In this document: piece after piece, positions 7,244-14,522 of the stretch
Position numbering within the stretch: position 1 is the stretch's first letter
Layout of the letters: each line of letters begins with the position of its first letter
Assembly: GCA_937132145.1 (NCBI GenBank)
Contig: CAKZNY010000398.1
Span: 1-14,522, forward strand
Direction: 5' to 3'
From: an uncultured Paracoccaceae bacterium
Lineage (GTDB): Bacteria > Pseudomonadota > Alphaproteobacteria > Rhodobacterales > Rhodobacteraceae
DNA: 14,522 nt
Translations under genes and position numbers: made by a program
Notes under the pieces: generated by a model
What the model was told of the DNA's origin: nothing
Database searches by the model: none
Seen by the model: the letters and a program-made list of their open reading frames with translations, nothing else

Positions 7244-8566
7244 CTATTGGAAAGCGTGCAATTCACCGTCCAGTGACAGGATGTACATAACGCCAGCCAC
7301 CACGATCGGAGCAGCAGCCGCGCCGCCGGGGATTTTCACGGACGCGACCAGCTGTCCGCCTTCGGGTTCATAGCCGCGCAACTGGCCGTCGCGCCCTGCA
7401 ACCCACATCAGCCCACCAGCCAGCACAGGGCCGTAATGGCGGATCATATCTTTGCGTTTCTCCGGCTTTTCGTATTGTGGCAACTGCTGCGACCAGATCA
7501 CCGCGCCGTTGCTGGCGTTCACCCGCATAAGCCGGGCACGATCCGACATAAGGAACACCGAACCGCCCACTGGCCACACAGCATCGGAAGCACCAACACC
7601 CAAAGTCCAGATACGCGCACCGCTTGTCAGGTTCAGCTTAACCGTCTGGCCTGCAAGATTGGAGACGTAAACGCTGTTGCCGTCAATCACCGGATCACCG
7701 GATATATCGCCGATAGACGCCATTGAGGTCGCCGCGCGCGCCCCGTCGAGGGCTTCTTTCCAGCGCAGCTCGCCGTTGTTAGCGCGAACCGCAATAACTT
7801 CACCGGACGAGAACGGTATCACCACCTGACGGCCACTGATCGCAGGGCTAGCCCCGCCTTCAAGACCACCGGTCGTGGATGTAGCACCGCGTTGTACCCA
7901 GTCGAGCGAGCCATCCTTGGCATTTACCGCATACGCCACATCGCCGCGCGTTACGACAAACACCGTCCGCCCGTTGGTTGTCGGGGTGGAGCGAATGGCC
8001 GCCTCGAACATCCGGCGCCAGATAACGGTGCCGGAAGCCGCGTTAATGGCCAGAAGCTCGCCAAAGCCTGTGCCTGCATAGATCACGCCGCTTGCGTAAG
8101 ACAAACCGCCACCGGAACCATCGGCGGGGGTTTCACCCACGGGGGTTACATCCAGCGACCATGTCACTGTGCCGTCCGTTGAAACAGCGGTAATGATCGC
8201 CGCGCCGTCCATCGTATAGACCAAACCGCCACCGGCCACCGGCCCTGAGGTGATGCGGGTGTTGCGCCCAACGCCTGCACCGATATCGGTTGACCAGCGA
8301 AGGGTCGGGGAAGTGCTGAAAGCTGCGTGGCCAAATTTATGCTGCGGAGAGCCGTTCACATCGGTCCATTCCGCGTTAGGCACGGCGCGCGGCAAGCGGA
8401 TGCTGGCCGTGACGTTTTCCACCACCGTGACATCGACGGCACCAATCGCAAACCGTTGACCTGCCAGCGGCTTGTCAGACGAACCACACGCGGCGAGCGC
8501 GCCCAGTGTTAGTACCAAGGCGCTCAGACGACCGATACGGCCAATTGAAACTCGCAAATAACCCAT
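7244..8566 (-). CDS. bamB: outer-membrane assembly lipoprotein BamB (PQQ-like beta-propeller)
   Basis: Periplasm-facing lipoprotein of the BAM complex that helps fold outer-membrane beta-barrel proteins. The 440-residue product starts with a basic N-terminus, a hydrophobic stretch and the lipobox LAAC, putting the acylated cysteine at C27. The rest shows about eight PQQ-type propeller blades ending in the pattern A/V-x-(D/N)G-x-(V/L)-x-W, at roughly 115-137, 161-183, 201-223, 248-269, 298-320, 337-358, 386-406 and 426-440. It is somewhat longer than E. coli BamB (392) owing to the N-terminal linker and loops. The ATG at 8566 has GAGG upstream. It sits between the YfgM-like gene (46-base gap) and der, the order found in E. 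coli, which supports the assignment beyond the general propeller fold. Confidence 0.9.
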   Translation of the reverse strand: MGYLRVSIGRIGRLSALVLTLGALAACGSSDKPLAGQRFAIGAVDVTVVENVTASIRLPRAVPNAEWTDVNGSPQHKFGHAAFSTSPTLRWSTDIGAGVGRNTRITSGPVAGGGLVYTMDGAAIITAVSTDGTVTWSLDVTPVGETPADGSGGGLSYASGVIYAGTGFGELLAINAASGTVIWRRMFEAAIRSTPTTNGRTVFVVTRGDVAYAVNAKDGSLDWVQRGATSTTGGLEGGASPAISGRQVVIPFSSGEVIAVRANNGELRWKEALDGARAATSMASIGDISGDPVIDGNSVYVSNLAGQTVKLNLTSGARIWTLGVGASDAVWPVGGSVFLMSDRARLMRVNASNGAVIWSQQLPQYEKPEKRKDMIRHYGPVLAGGLMWVAGRDGQLRGYEPEGGQLVASVKIPGGAAAAPIVVAGVMYILSLDGELHAFQ

Positions 8567-8612
8567 ACTCGTGTGCCTCGTTCAACCAAAATATTGTTCT
8601 ATCCGAGGGGCG

Positions 8613-9269
8613 TTAGCCGCCGGATTGCGGGGTAACAATCTCGCCACCCAAGGATATCGTCAACTCTTGTGCGCGATTACGCAAGTCCTGCGTTGCGTTG
8701 ATGTCGATCAGGATTTCGCGAAGATCGCTTAACGTCGCCGCTGTGTCACCATTGCGAAGGTTAATAATCGCACGCTGTTCAATCGCCAATAGGCGGAACG
8801 GAGCGTCCATAGACGTCAGACCCGCAAATGCACTATCCAGATCAGCCGCGCTCATATTCTCGCCGTTAACCATTACGGATTTCAGCAACGCCAGATCGCG
8901 GTAAAGCGGTAGAACATCGCCGTCCGCCGCGATTTCATCGAGAATAGTCGCCGCCGCCCCTGCTTGGCCGTCACGCGACAGAACCGCTGCCTGATCCAGC
9001 TTGGCCAGAACGGCCGCAGCGACACCGCTCGCCGCAATTTCAGCAAACGCGCCCGCGTCATTGGCAGATTGGGCTGCCAACAAAGCCTCGCCCACAGCTT
9101 GCGCATCGGTTTCATTTTTGGCTTTCAGATATTCGTTAACGGCCGCGCCGCCAACGATAAAAATCACAATGGATATGAATACCCAAAGATATTTCTTGAA
9201 AAATCCATATAGCTTATCACGCCGTACCTCGTCGGATACCTCGCTGATAAAGGAATCATTCTCGCTCAA
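8613..9269 (-). CDS. yfgM: YfgM-like TPR membrane protein, ancillary Sec translocon subunit
   Basis: 218 residues: a charged cytoplasmic N-terminus (FISEVSDEVRRDKL at 8-21), one transmembrane helix at about 27-45, then an Ala-rich helical region of TPR type facing the periplasm. This is the form of the YfgM/TPR_21 (DUF2133) family; E. coli YfgM binds SecYEG with PpiD and helps periplasmic chaperoning. Being followed by bamB and der, as in E. coli, supports the call. The start is TTG at 9269: no in-frame ATG precedes the conserved N-terminus, and GGAG stands seven bases upstream. In this family sequence identity is low, so function is inferred from architecture and gene order. Confidence 0.82.
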   Translation of the reverse strand: MSENDSFISEVSDEVRRDKLYGFFKKYLWVFISIVIFIVGGAAVNEYLKAKNETDAQAVGEALLAAQSANDAGAFAEIAASGVAAAVLAKLDQAAVLSRDGQAGAAATILDEIAADGDVLPLYRDLALLKSVMVNGENMSAADLDSAFAGLTSMDAPFRLLAIEQRAIINLRNGDTAATLSDLREILIDINATQDLRNRAQELTISLGGEIVTPQSGG

Positions 9270-9527
9270 TTCTCTTCTCCGTATTTTGTTGATCGAACCC
9301 TAGCGGCTTGCAGCGGGAATTGCCAATGCCAAAACCTGCGAAACCGCCAAAGCCGCCGGAAATTCGCCGATCAGGCGCGAATTCACGAATTTTTGTGAAC
9401 ATGCCGCGTGGTAAAGCGTAGTTGCTCGCAAATAACCACTTTGCTCTACCTTGCGCTAGCTTCAAACCATCCATACTTAGTCGAGATAAGCTTTTGCGCC
9501 ATTTTGCGCCCTCTGCTGGAGCCACCA
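9270..9527. promoter_or_regulatory. divergent intergenic region between yfgM and the RND efflux pair
   Basis: 258 bases without a supported gene, between two divergently read units, so it should hold both promoters. For yfgM a weak minus-strand candidate is TTGGCA (9321-9326) and TAGGGT (9297-9302) with an 18-base spacer. No convincing promoter was found for the plus strand. Two structures are visible: a near-perfect palindrome TTCACGAATTTTTGTGAA at 9382-9399 (one mismatched pair) and a tandem TTTTGCGCC at 9492-9500 and 9502-9510. A GGAG at 9518-9521, six bases before the ATG at 9528, is the ribosome site of the membrane-fusion protein. Confidence 0.45.
9277..9280 (-). promoter_or_regulatory. 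ribosome binding site that fixes the TTG start of yfgM
   Basis: GGAG on the minus strand with a seven-base spacer to the TTG at 9269-9267. The next in-frame ATG lies deep inside the protein, past the membrane helix, so this site supports the rare TTG start. Confidence 0.7.
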
Positions 9528-10610
9528 ATGCGGTTATATCCTATCCTCGTATCAATCGCGGTTACGATTGCGATGTACTTCTTTGTTATGGAGCGGGACT
9601 TGCTGAAGTCCTTTTCGGCGGACGAGGAGGCCGAAGTCGCGGTGGTCGTAGAAACTATTGAGCGCTCTGGTGCCGTCTCCGTCGTTGCCCTGCATTCCGT
9701 TGCGCAAGAAGTTCAAAGCGGGATCATCCTTCGAGGCCGTACCGAGGCTGCGCGCCGTGTTGATGTGCGCGCCCAGACGTCTGGTTTGGTGATCTCCGAG
9801 CCACTTCGCAAGGGTTCCATCGTTGAAGAAGGCCAACTGCTGTGTTCGCTTAATCCGGGCATTCGTCTTGCACAACTGGCCGAGGCGAAGGCGCGCTTGC
9901 TGGATGCCGAAGTTAGTGCCGCGAATGCCATCGATCTGGCCGCACGCGGTTTTGGCCCCGAAACAGCCGTGGTTGCGCGTCAAGCCGGATTGCAATCCGC
10001 GCAGGCGGGTGTGTTGCAGATCGAACAGGAAATCAGCCGTCTGGAAATCCGCGCACCTTTCGGGGGCCTGCTGGAAACCGATAGCGCCGAGATCGGATCG
10101 TTGATGCAACCCGGTGGGCTATGCGCCACGATTATAGATTTGAACACCATCAAACTGGTGGGCTTTGCCACGGAAACCGATGTTAACAAAATCGAGGTCG
10201 GCACATTTGCAGGGGCCGATCTGGTGTCCGGCAAGCGGGTGGTTGGAGCGGTGACGTTTGTGTCGCGATCCTCCGATCCGGTTACACGCACCTTCCGCGT
10301 CGAGATCACGGTTGATAACGCCGACCTGTCGATCCGTGACGGCGAAACAGCCGAAATCGGCATCGCGCTGGCGGGTGAAACGGGGCACTTGCTGCCCCAG
10401 CATGTTCTGACGCTAGATATGAACGGCACGCTGGGCGTGCGGGTCGCCCAAGACGGTTTCGCCCGTTTCATGCCCGTCACCATCCTGCGCGACGGGGCCG
10501 ATGGCATCTGGCTGGCAGGCCTGCCCGATACCGTGGACGTTATCACCGTCGGGCTGGAATTCACCATTGATGGCAGCAAAATAGATGCAACGATCGAAGG
10601 GGCCGAGTAA
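9528..10610 (+). CDS. RND efflux membrane-fusion (periplasmic adaptor) protein
   Basis: HlyD/AcrA-type adaptor that would link the inner-membrane RND pump encoded next to an outer-membrane channel. The 360 residues show an N-terminal anchor helix at about 4-20 with no lipobox, two lipoyl half-motifs (about 75-110 with RAQTSGLVIS, and 172-205 with EIRAPFGGLL), a coiled-coil hairpin between them at about 113-172, a beta-barrel at about 205-280 and a membrane-proximal domain to the end. I chose ATG at 9528 with GGAG six bases upstream; an in-frame start at 9408 would add 40 residues that do not fit a signal. Its TAA overlaps the pump ATG (TAATG), indicating translational coupling. Substrate unknown; no TolC-like gene is in the window. 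Confidence 0.9.
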   Translation: MRLYPILVSIAVTIAMYFFVMERDLLKSFSADEEAEVAVVVETIERSGAVSVVALHSVAQEVQSGIILRGRTEAARRVDVRAQTSGLVISEPLRKGSIVEEGQLLCSLNPGIRLAQLAEAKARLLDAEVSAANAIDLAARGFGPETAVVARQAGLQSAQAGVLQIEQEISRLEIRAPFGGLLETDSAEIGSLMQPGGLCATIIDLNTIKLVGFATETDVNKIEVGTFAGADLVSGKRVVGAVTFVSRSSDPVTRTFRVEITVDNADLSIRDGETAEIGIALAGETGHLLPQHVLTLDMNGTLGVRVAQDGFARFMPVTILRDGADGIWLAGLPDTVDVITVGLEFTIDGSKIDATIEGAE

Positions 10611-13600
10611 TGAAGGGCCTGGTCACATGGGCAACCGACAACGCCCGCATGATCATGGCGCTGATTGTTCTGTCGGTCTTTGCCGGCGTTTATTCCTATG
10701 CCAACCTGCCCAAAGAAGGCGAGCCGGATATCTCTGTGCCGTTCCTGTTCATCTCCGTGCCCTACCCCGGCATATCGGCTGAGGATTCCGAGAAACTGCT
10801 GGTCCGCCCGCTGGAAACTATTCTGGCCGATGTAACCGGACTGAAACGGTTGTCTGCGACGGCCGCTGAAAACTACGCCGGTATCGCGCTGGAATTCGAG
10901 CTGGACTGGAACCGCGAGTCCACGCTGGCCGATGTGCGGGACAAGATGTCCACGGCAGTGTCCGCGCTGCCTTCAGGCGTTGGGCAGTATTCGATTAACG
11001 AAGTGAATTTCTCGGAATTCCCCGTGTTGGTTATATCCCTTTCCGGCAACATCCCCGAACGCACAATGCTGCGAGTGGCCAAGGATTTGCAGTCCGTGGT
11101 CGAGAGTATATCGGGCGTGCTGGAGGCCAACATATCGGGCCAGCGCGACGAGATGCTGGAGGTCCTGATCGACCCCTTGAAGATGGAGGCCTACAACGTC
11201 ACCGCTGGTGAATTGCTGGCCGTGGTCAACAACAACAACCGCCTTATTGCGGCAGGCGAGGTGACGGTTGGTTCCGGTGCGTATTCCATCAAAATTCCGT
11301 CGGCCTTTGACGACCCGCAAGACGTTTACGGCCTGCCGGTCAAGCGCAATGGCGACAGTGTGGTCACGCTGGGGCAGTTGGCGGACATCCGTCTGACCTT
11401 TGAAGACCGTGTTGGCACCGCGCGCTATAACGGCGAAACCACGGTGGCGTTGCAGATCGTGAAACGCAAAGGCGCGAACCTGATTAGCACGGTCGATGAA
11501 ATCCGCATAGCCGTGGACAAATACACCGCCGCTTGGCCCGCTGATCTGGCGCAGGCTGTGTCGGTCAATATTTCGATGGACAACTCGGTTAACGTGAAGG
11601 ACATGGTTAGCCAGCTCGAGGCCTCGGTCCTCACCGCGATTGCGCTGGTGATGATCGTGGTGCTGGCCTCGCTGGGGATCCAGTCGGCGATATTGGTGGG
11701 CTTTGCGATCCCCACCTCGTTCTTGCTGACGTTTGCGATGTTGTCCCTGTTCGGCATTTCGATTTCGAATATCGTGATGTTCGGATTGATTTTGGCCGTG
11801 GGCATGTTGGTGGACGGCGCGATTGTGGTCGTGGAATACGCTGACAGGGGAATCAAACGCGGCGTTGACCCGATGCGAGCGTATAACGCGGCGGCCACAC
11901 GGATGTTCTGGCCGATTGTGTCCTCAACCGCCACCACGCTTTGTGCGTTTATGCCGATGCTGTTCTGGCCCGGCATTCCGGGGCAGTTCATGCGGAACCT
12001 GCCGCTGACCCTGATTTTCGTGCTATCCGCCTCGCTGGTCGTAGCGCTGATCTTCCTGCCTGTGATTGGCGGCTTGGCGGGTCGTATTTCCGGTAATCTG
12101 GATCGTTGGGCAAAGGCGATTTCACCGCTGAACCTGCTGATCCGCCTGCTAATGGTTTTCGCATCCTTCGCGGCACTGGTGGGTGGAATATACCTGACGT
12201 TGACGTTCAATATACCGGCAGGTGGCGCGGTTACGGCGGTTGCCATGATGATGATCACTGTCACCATCGGTTCGATGAAACCCCACAAAACCGAACCCGT
12301 AAAAGATGCCGGATACAAACGCACGTGGTTCGGGCATTTCATCCATTTCATCTCGGGTAACCCGGTGATGCCTGTCGTTTCGCTCCTGCTGACCGCCGCA
12401 CTGGTGACCGGCATTTTCTACCAGTTCAAAGTGAACGGCAAAGGGGTGGAGTTCTTCGTCCAGACCGAACCTGAACGCGCCATCGCCTATGTTCGCGCCC
12501 GTGGAAACCTGTCGCTGGCGGAAAAAGACCGCATGGTCCGTCAGGTCGAAAACGCCATAATAGACATTCGCGGTGTTGAGAGCATCTTCGCCTTTGGCGG
12601 CAGCGGTGGTCTGAACCAGAACACCAGCGGTGCCGTATCCCCTGGCGATACCGTCGGCCAAGTCCAGATAGAGCTGGTCTCGTGGGACATTCGCGACGAT
12701 TGGGGGGCCGAGGGTAAAGGCAAATACATCCTGCAACAGGTCACCGACGCGATTGACGCCTTGCCCGGTATTCAGTTCGAAATTCTGGAACAAACGATGG
12801 GTCCAGCTTCGGCCAAACCGGTGAAGCTGCGGATCACCGGCACCGATTGGGATGACATGCTGATAGCGACCGCAACGGCGCGGGCATACTTCGATACGGT
12901 TGAAGGATTAACCGGCGTGGACGACACCCTGCCCCTGCCCGGCATCGACTGGCAGATCAACGTCGATGTGCAACAAGCGGGGCGTTACGGCACCGATGTG
13001 GCCAGCGTTGGCGGCATGATCCAGCTTGTGACACGCGGCTTGCAGCTGGGCACGATGCGCACCGATTCCTCGGACGGAGAGGTCGCCATTCGTGTGCGCT
13101 TCCCTGAAGGCGACCGCGTGCTGTCCACCATCGACACGTTGCGCGTCCGCACCCCGCAAGGCCTCGTGCCCCTGTCGAATTTCGTGACGCGCGAGGCGGT
13201 GCCCAAGCTGGGCAAGATCGACCGCATCAACTCCGAGCGTTTCTTCGACATCAAAGCCGGTGTCGCAGACGGCGTGAACGTGAACGAAAAGATAGCCGGA
13301 ATTACCGAGTGGCTGGAAACCGAAAACCCCCTCCCCGCGACTGTCAGCTGGGAGTTCACCGGCGATGCCGAGGATCAAGCCGAATCTTTGGCCTTCCTAG
13401 CAGCCGCAGGCGTGGCGGCGATGGCGCTCATGTTCATTATCCTGCTGGCACAATTCAACTCGTTCTATAATGCCGTGCTGGTGCTGGTGGCTGTGGTTCT
13501 GTCCACGGCTGGCGTGCTAGTGGGGATGATGGTGATGGGGCAAGCGTTCTCGGTCATTATGACGGGTACGGGGATTGTTGCGCTGGCGGGGATCGTGGTG

Positions 13601-14095
13601 AACAACAACATTGTGCTGATTGATACCTATCAGGAATACTCGAAATATATGCCCAAGCTGGAGGCCATCCCGCGCACCGCGCAGGCCCGCATCCGGCCCG
13701 TTCTGCTGACGACCATTACGACGATGGCAGGGCTGTCGCCGATGATGTTCGGGCTGTCGCTCGATTTCGTTAACGGCGGGTATTCGTTTAACACGCCGAC
13801 ATCCCTTTGGTGGAAACAACTGGCAACAGCGGTGGTGTTCGGGCTGGGTTTTGCCACCATGCTGACGCTAATCGTAACGCCTGCGCTGCTGGCGCTGCGG
13901 ATATGGGTCGCCAACGGTGCGTATTCTTTCAAAGCATTGCTGGCGGTCATCTTGTTGCCGCGCGATCACCCCACCCGCCGCGATCTCCGCCTTAGACGCG
14001 CGGCGCGGATGGCTTCGGTAATCGAAATCAACTGGGAGCAAAAGCTGCCTGACTTGCGCGAAATCAAAACGACTCCGGCGCACGCGGCGGAGTAA
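10610..14095 (+). CDS. RND efflux transporter permease with extra membrane hairpin
   Basis: Proton-driven inner-membrane pump of the AcrB superfamily, 1161 residues against the usual 1020-1060. TM1 is at about 12-31, a first periplasmic loop runs from 32 to 337, TM2-TM6 span 338-487, a second loop runs from 607 to 925, and TM7 (585-606) and TM8-TM12 (926-1097) complete the fold. TM4 reads MLVDGAIVVVEY, with one Asp (D402) where AcrB has an Asp pair. TM10 reads GIVVNNNIVLID, with Asn where AcrB has Lys940. Two additional hydrophobic segments (about 508-530 and 536-554) lie between TM6 and TM7, so the model is 14 helices. A basic cytoplasmic tail of about 60 residues ends the protein. The substrate cannot be deduced; drugs, lipids or metals are all possible. 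It is coupled to the preceding adaptor gene. Confidence 0.93.
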   Translation: MKGLVTWATDNARMIMALIVLSVFAGVYSYANLPKEGEPDISVPFLFISVPYPGISAEDSEKLLVRPLETILADVTGLKRLSATAAENYAGIALEFELDWNRESTLADVRDKMSTAVSALPSGVGQYSINEVNFSEFPVLVISLSGNIPERTMLRVAKDLQSVVESISGVLEANISGQRDEMLEVLIDPLKMEAYNVTAGELLAVVNNNNRLIAAGEVTVGSGAYSIKIPSAFDDPQDVYGLPVKRNGDSVVTLGQLADIRLTFEDRVGTARYNGETTVALQIVKRKGANLISTVDEIRIAVDKYTAAWPADLAQAVSVNISMDNSVNVKDMVSQLEASVLTAIALVMIVVLASLGIQSAILVGFAIPTSFLLTFAMLSLFGISISNIVMFGLILAVGMLVDGAIVVVEYADRGIKRGVDPMRAYNAAATRMFWPIVSSTATTLCAFMPMLFWPGIPGQFMRNLPLTLIFVLSASLVVALIFLPVIGGLAGRISGNLDRWAKAISPLNLLIRLLMVFASFAALVGGIYLTLTFNIPAGGAVTAVAMMMITVTIGSMKPHKTEPVKDAGYKRTWFGHFIHFISGNPVMPVVSLLLTAALVTGIFYQFKVNGKGVEFFVQTEPERAIAYVRARGNLSLAEKDRMVRQVENAIIDIRGVESIFAFGGSGGLNQNTSGAVSPGDTVGQVQIELVSWDIRDDWGAEGKGKYILQQVTDAIDALPGIQFEILEQTMGPASAKPVKLRITGTDWDDMLIATATARAYFDTVEGLTGVDDTLPLPGIDWQINVDVQQAGRYGTDVASVGGMIQLVTRGLQLGTMRTDSSDGEVAIRVRFPEGDRVLSTIDTLRVRTPQGLVPLSNFVTREAVPKLGKIDRINSERFFDIKAGVADGVNVNEKIAGITEWLETENPLPATVSWEFTGDAEDQAESLAFLAAAGVAAMALMFIILLAQFNSFYNAVLVLVAVVLSTAGVLVGMMVMGQAFSVIMTGTGIVALAGIVVNNNIVLIDTYQEYSKYMPKLEAIPRTAQARIRPVLLTTITTMAGLSPMMFGLSLDFVNGGYSFNTPTSLWWKQLATAVVFGLGFATMLTLIVTPALLALRIWVANGAYSFKALLAVILLPRDHPTRRDLRLRRAARMASVIEINWEQKLPDLREIKTTPAHAAE

Positions 14096-14110
14096 TACAT
14101 AGTTAAGTTC

Positions 14111-14140
14111 CTGCGCCGGACCGCTGGCGCAGATTTCTAT
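14111..14140 (+). terminator. probable rho-independent terminator after the RND operon
   Basis: CTGCGCC (14111-14117) and GGCGCAG (14126-14132) form a 7-bp GC-rich stem with an eight-base loop, followed by ATTTCTAT. It lies 16 bases past the RND stop. The T tract is short, so efficiency may be moderate. Confidence 0.6.
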
Positions 14141-14169
14141 TCGACAACCCCTGTATTCTTCGGTAGAAG
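14141..14169 (+). promoter_or_regulatory. candidate sigma-70-type promoter of secG
   Basis: TCGACA at 14141-14146 (5 of 6 to TTGACA) and TAGAAG at 14164-14169 (4 of 6 to TATAAT) are separated by exactly 17 bases. It directly follows the terminator-like hairpin and would start transcription about 45 bases before the secG ATG, consistent with secG being independent of the efflux operon. Confidence 0.5.
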
Positions 14170-14221
14170 ATGCCGATCTCCGCGATGCGGAACTGTGATA
14201 ACCTGAAAAGAGACGCCGCTT

Positions 14222-14522
14222 ATGGAAAATATCGTCCTATCCATCCATCTGATCCTGACACTAAGCCTAATTGGCTCGGTTCTTCTGCAACGCTCCGAGG
14301 GCGGTGGCCTTGGCATGGGTGGCGGCGACGGCAATACTGCTGGTCGCTCGAAAGCCAACGCTATGACCAAGCTGACATGGATTCTGGCCACGGGTTTCCT
14401 GATCACAAGCATCGCGCTAACAGTGATTGCCGCCAAAAACGCAGGCGAAGGTTCTGTCCTTGATCGCCTGGGCCTTAGCAGCCCCGCAGCCACATCAACG
14501 CTAACCCCTAATCTGGGCGACA
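14222..14522 (+). CDS. secG: protein translocase subunit SecG (5' part, cut by the window end)
   Basis: Small inner-membrane subunit of the SecYEG channel. The first 100 codons are present. TM1 lies at about 3-22, followed by the hallmark cytoplasmic loop QRSEGGGLGMGGG at 23-35. TM2 lies at about 50-71, and a Ser/Thr/Pro-rich tail follows. Two helices joined by a Gly-rich QxxxxGGLG-type loop are diagnostic for SecG. The start is ATG at 14222; the upstream Shine-Dalgarno is weak (AAGAG about ten bases before). The reading frame stays open to the window edge. A YfgM-like protein, which in E. coli associates with the same translocon, is encoded about 5 kb away on the other strand. Confidence 0.93.
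   Translation, partial: MENIVLSIHLILTLSLIGSVLLQRSEGGGLGMGGGDGNTAGRSKANAMTKLTWILATGFLITSIALTVIAAKNAGEGSVLDRLGLSSPAATSTLTPNLGD

Noticed and set aside
9408..9527. 40-residue upstream extension of the membrane-fusion protein
   Set aside because: The ATG at 9528 has a well-spaced GGAG and begins directly with the membrane anchor; the extension would place unrelated residues before it.
9256..9528. A 90-codon minus-strand frame filling most of the yfgM-RND gap
   Set aside because: It overlaps the yfgM start and its ribosome site, and the composition (Gly/Phe/Arg patches) does not resemble a protein; the space is needed for two promoters.
11425..12414. A 329-codon minus-strand open frame inside the RND gene
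   Set aside because: It mirrors the RND coding frame, is Thr/Ser/Ile-rich with no family features, and has no ribosome site of note.
14170..14463. Plus- and minus-strand open frames of about 100 codons overlapping secG
   Set aside because: They are out of frame with the clear SecG reading frame, which has both helices and the QRSEGGGLG loop.

Overview
The window looks like a chromosomal segment of a Roseobacter-group alphaproteobacterium (Rhodobacteraceae). The case rests on protein character (a bacterial ALDH16-type double aldehyde dehydrogenase, a SecG with the QRSEGGGLG motif, a Der whose first G4 box reads NKAE), on moderately high GC with C/G-rich third codon positions, and on a TTG start behind a good Shine-Dalgarno. 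Genus cannot be fixed from the sequence alone. Nothing suggests a plasmid, phage or integrative element; the only repeat-type element is one REP-like inverted pair.

Layout. (1) 1-105: the 3' end of an unrecognised plus-strand gene. (2) 148-5599, minus strand: a tight four-gene nucleoside/deoxyribose catabolic operon read punA -> deoA -> deoC -> ALDH16-type aldehyde dehydrogenase, with junctions of a 1-nt overlap, a 14-nt overlap and a 16-nt gap. A cluster of overlapping TTTACCA/TGGTAAA palindromes lies just before punA and is a likely operator. (3) 5695-5757: a perfect 24-bp inverted repeat, each arm itself palindromic, directly after the der stop. (4) 5759-9269, minus strand: yfgM-like TPR membrane protein -> bamB -> der, the gene order known from E. 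coli, with a terminator-like hairpin between bamB and der. (5) 9528-14095, plus strand: a membrane-fusion protein and an RND transporter joined by a TAATG overlap. (6) 14111-14522: a probable terminator, a good sigma-70-type promoter, and the first 100 codons of secG, cut by the window edge.

How the genes fit together. PNP and DeoA release (deoxy)ribose-1-phosphate from nucleosides. After isomerisation by a phosphopentomutase, which is not in this window, DeoC splits deoxyribose-5-phosphate into glyceraldehyde-3-phosphate and acetaldehyde. The aldehyde dehydrogenase encoded last in the operon is well placed to oxidise that acetaldehyde to acetate, which would suggest a physiological substrate for an ALDH16 enzyme. 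The second group serves envelope and translation biogenesis: YfgM at the Sec translocon, BamB in outer-membrane protein assembly, Der in 50S maturation. The RND pair stands between this group and secG. Its permease appears to carry an extra membrane hairpin between TM6 and TM7.

No CRISPR array, tRNA, rRNA, transposase or defence system was seen. The most interesting points are the deo-ALDH16 coupling with its pseudo-enzyme C-terminal domain, the operator-like palindromes, the REP pair and the 14-TM RND architecture. None amounts to a clearly new system.
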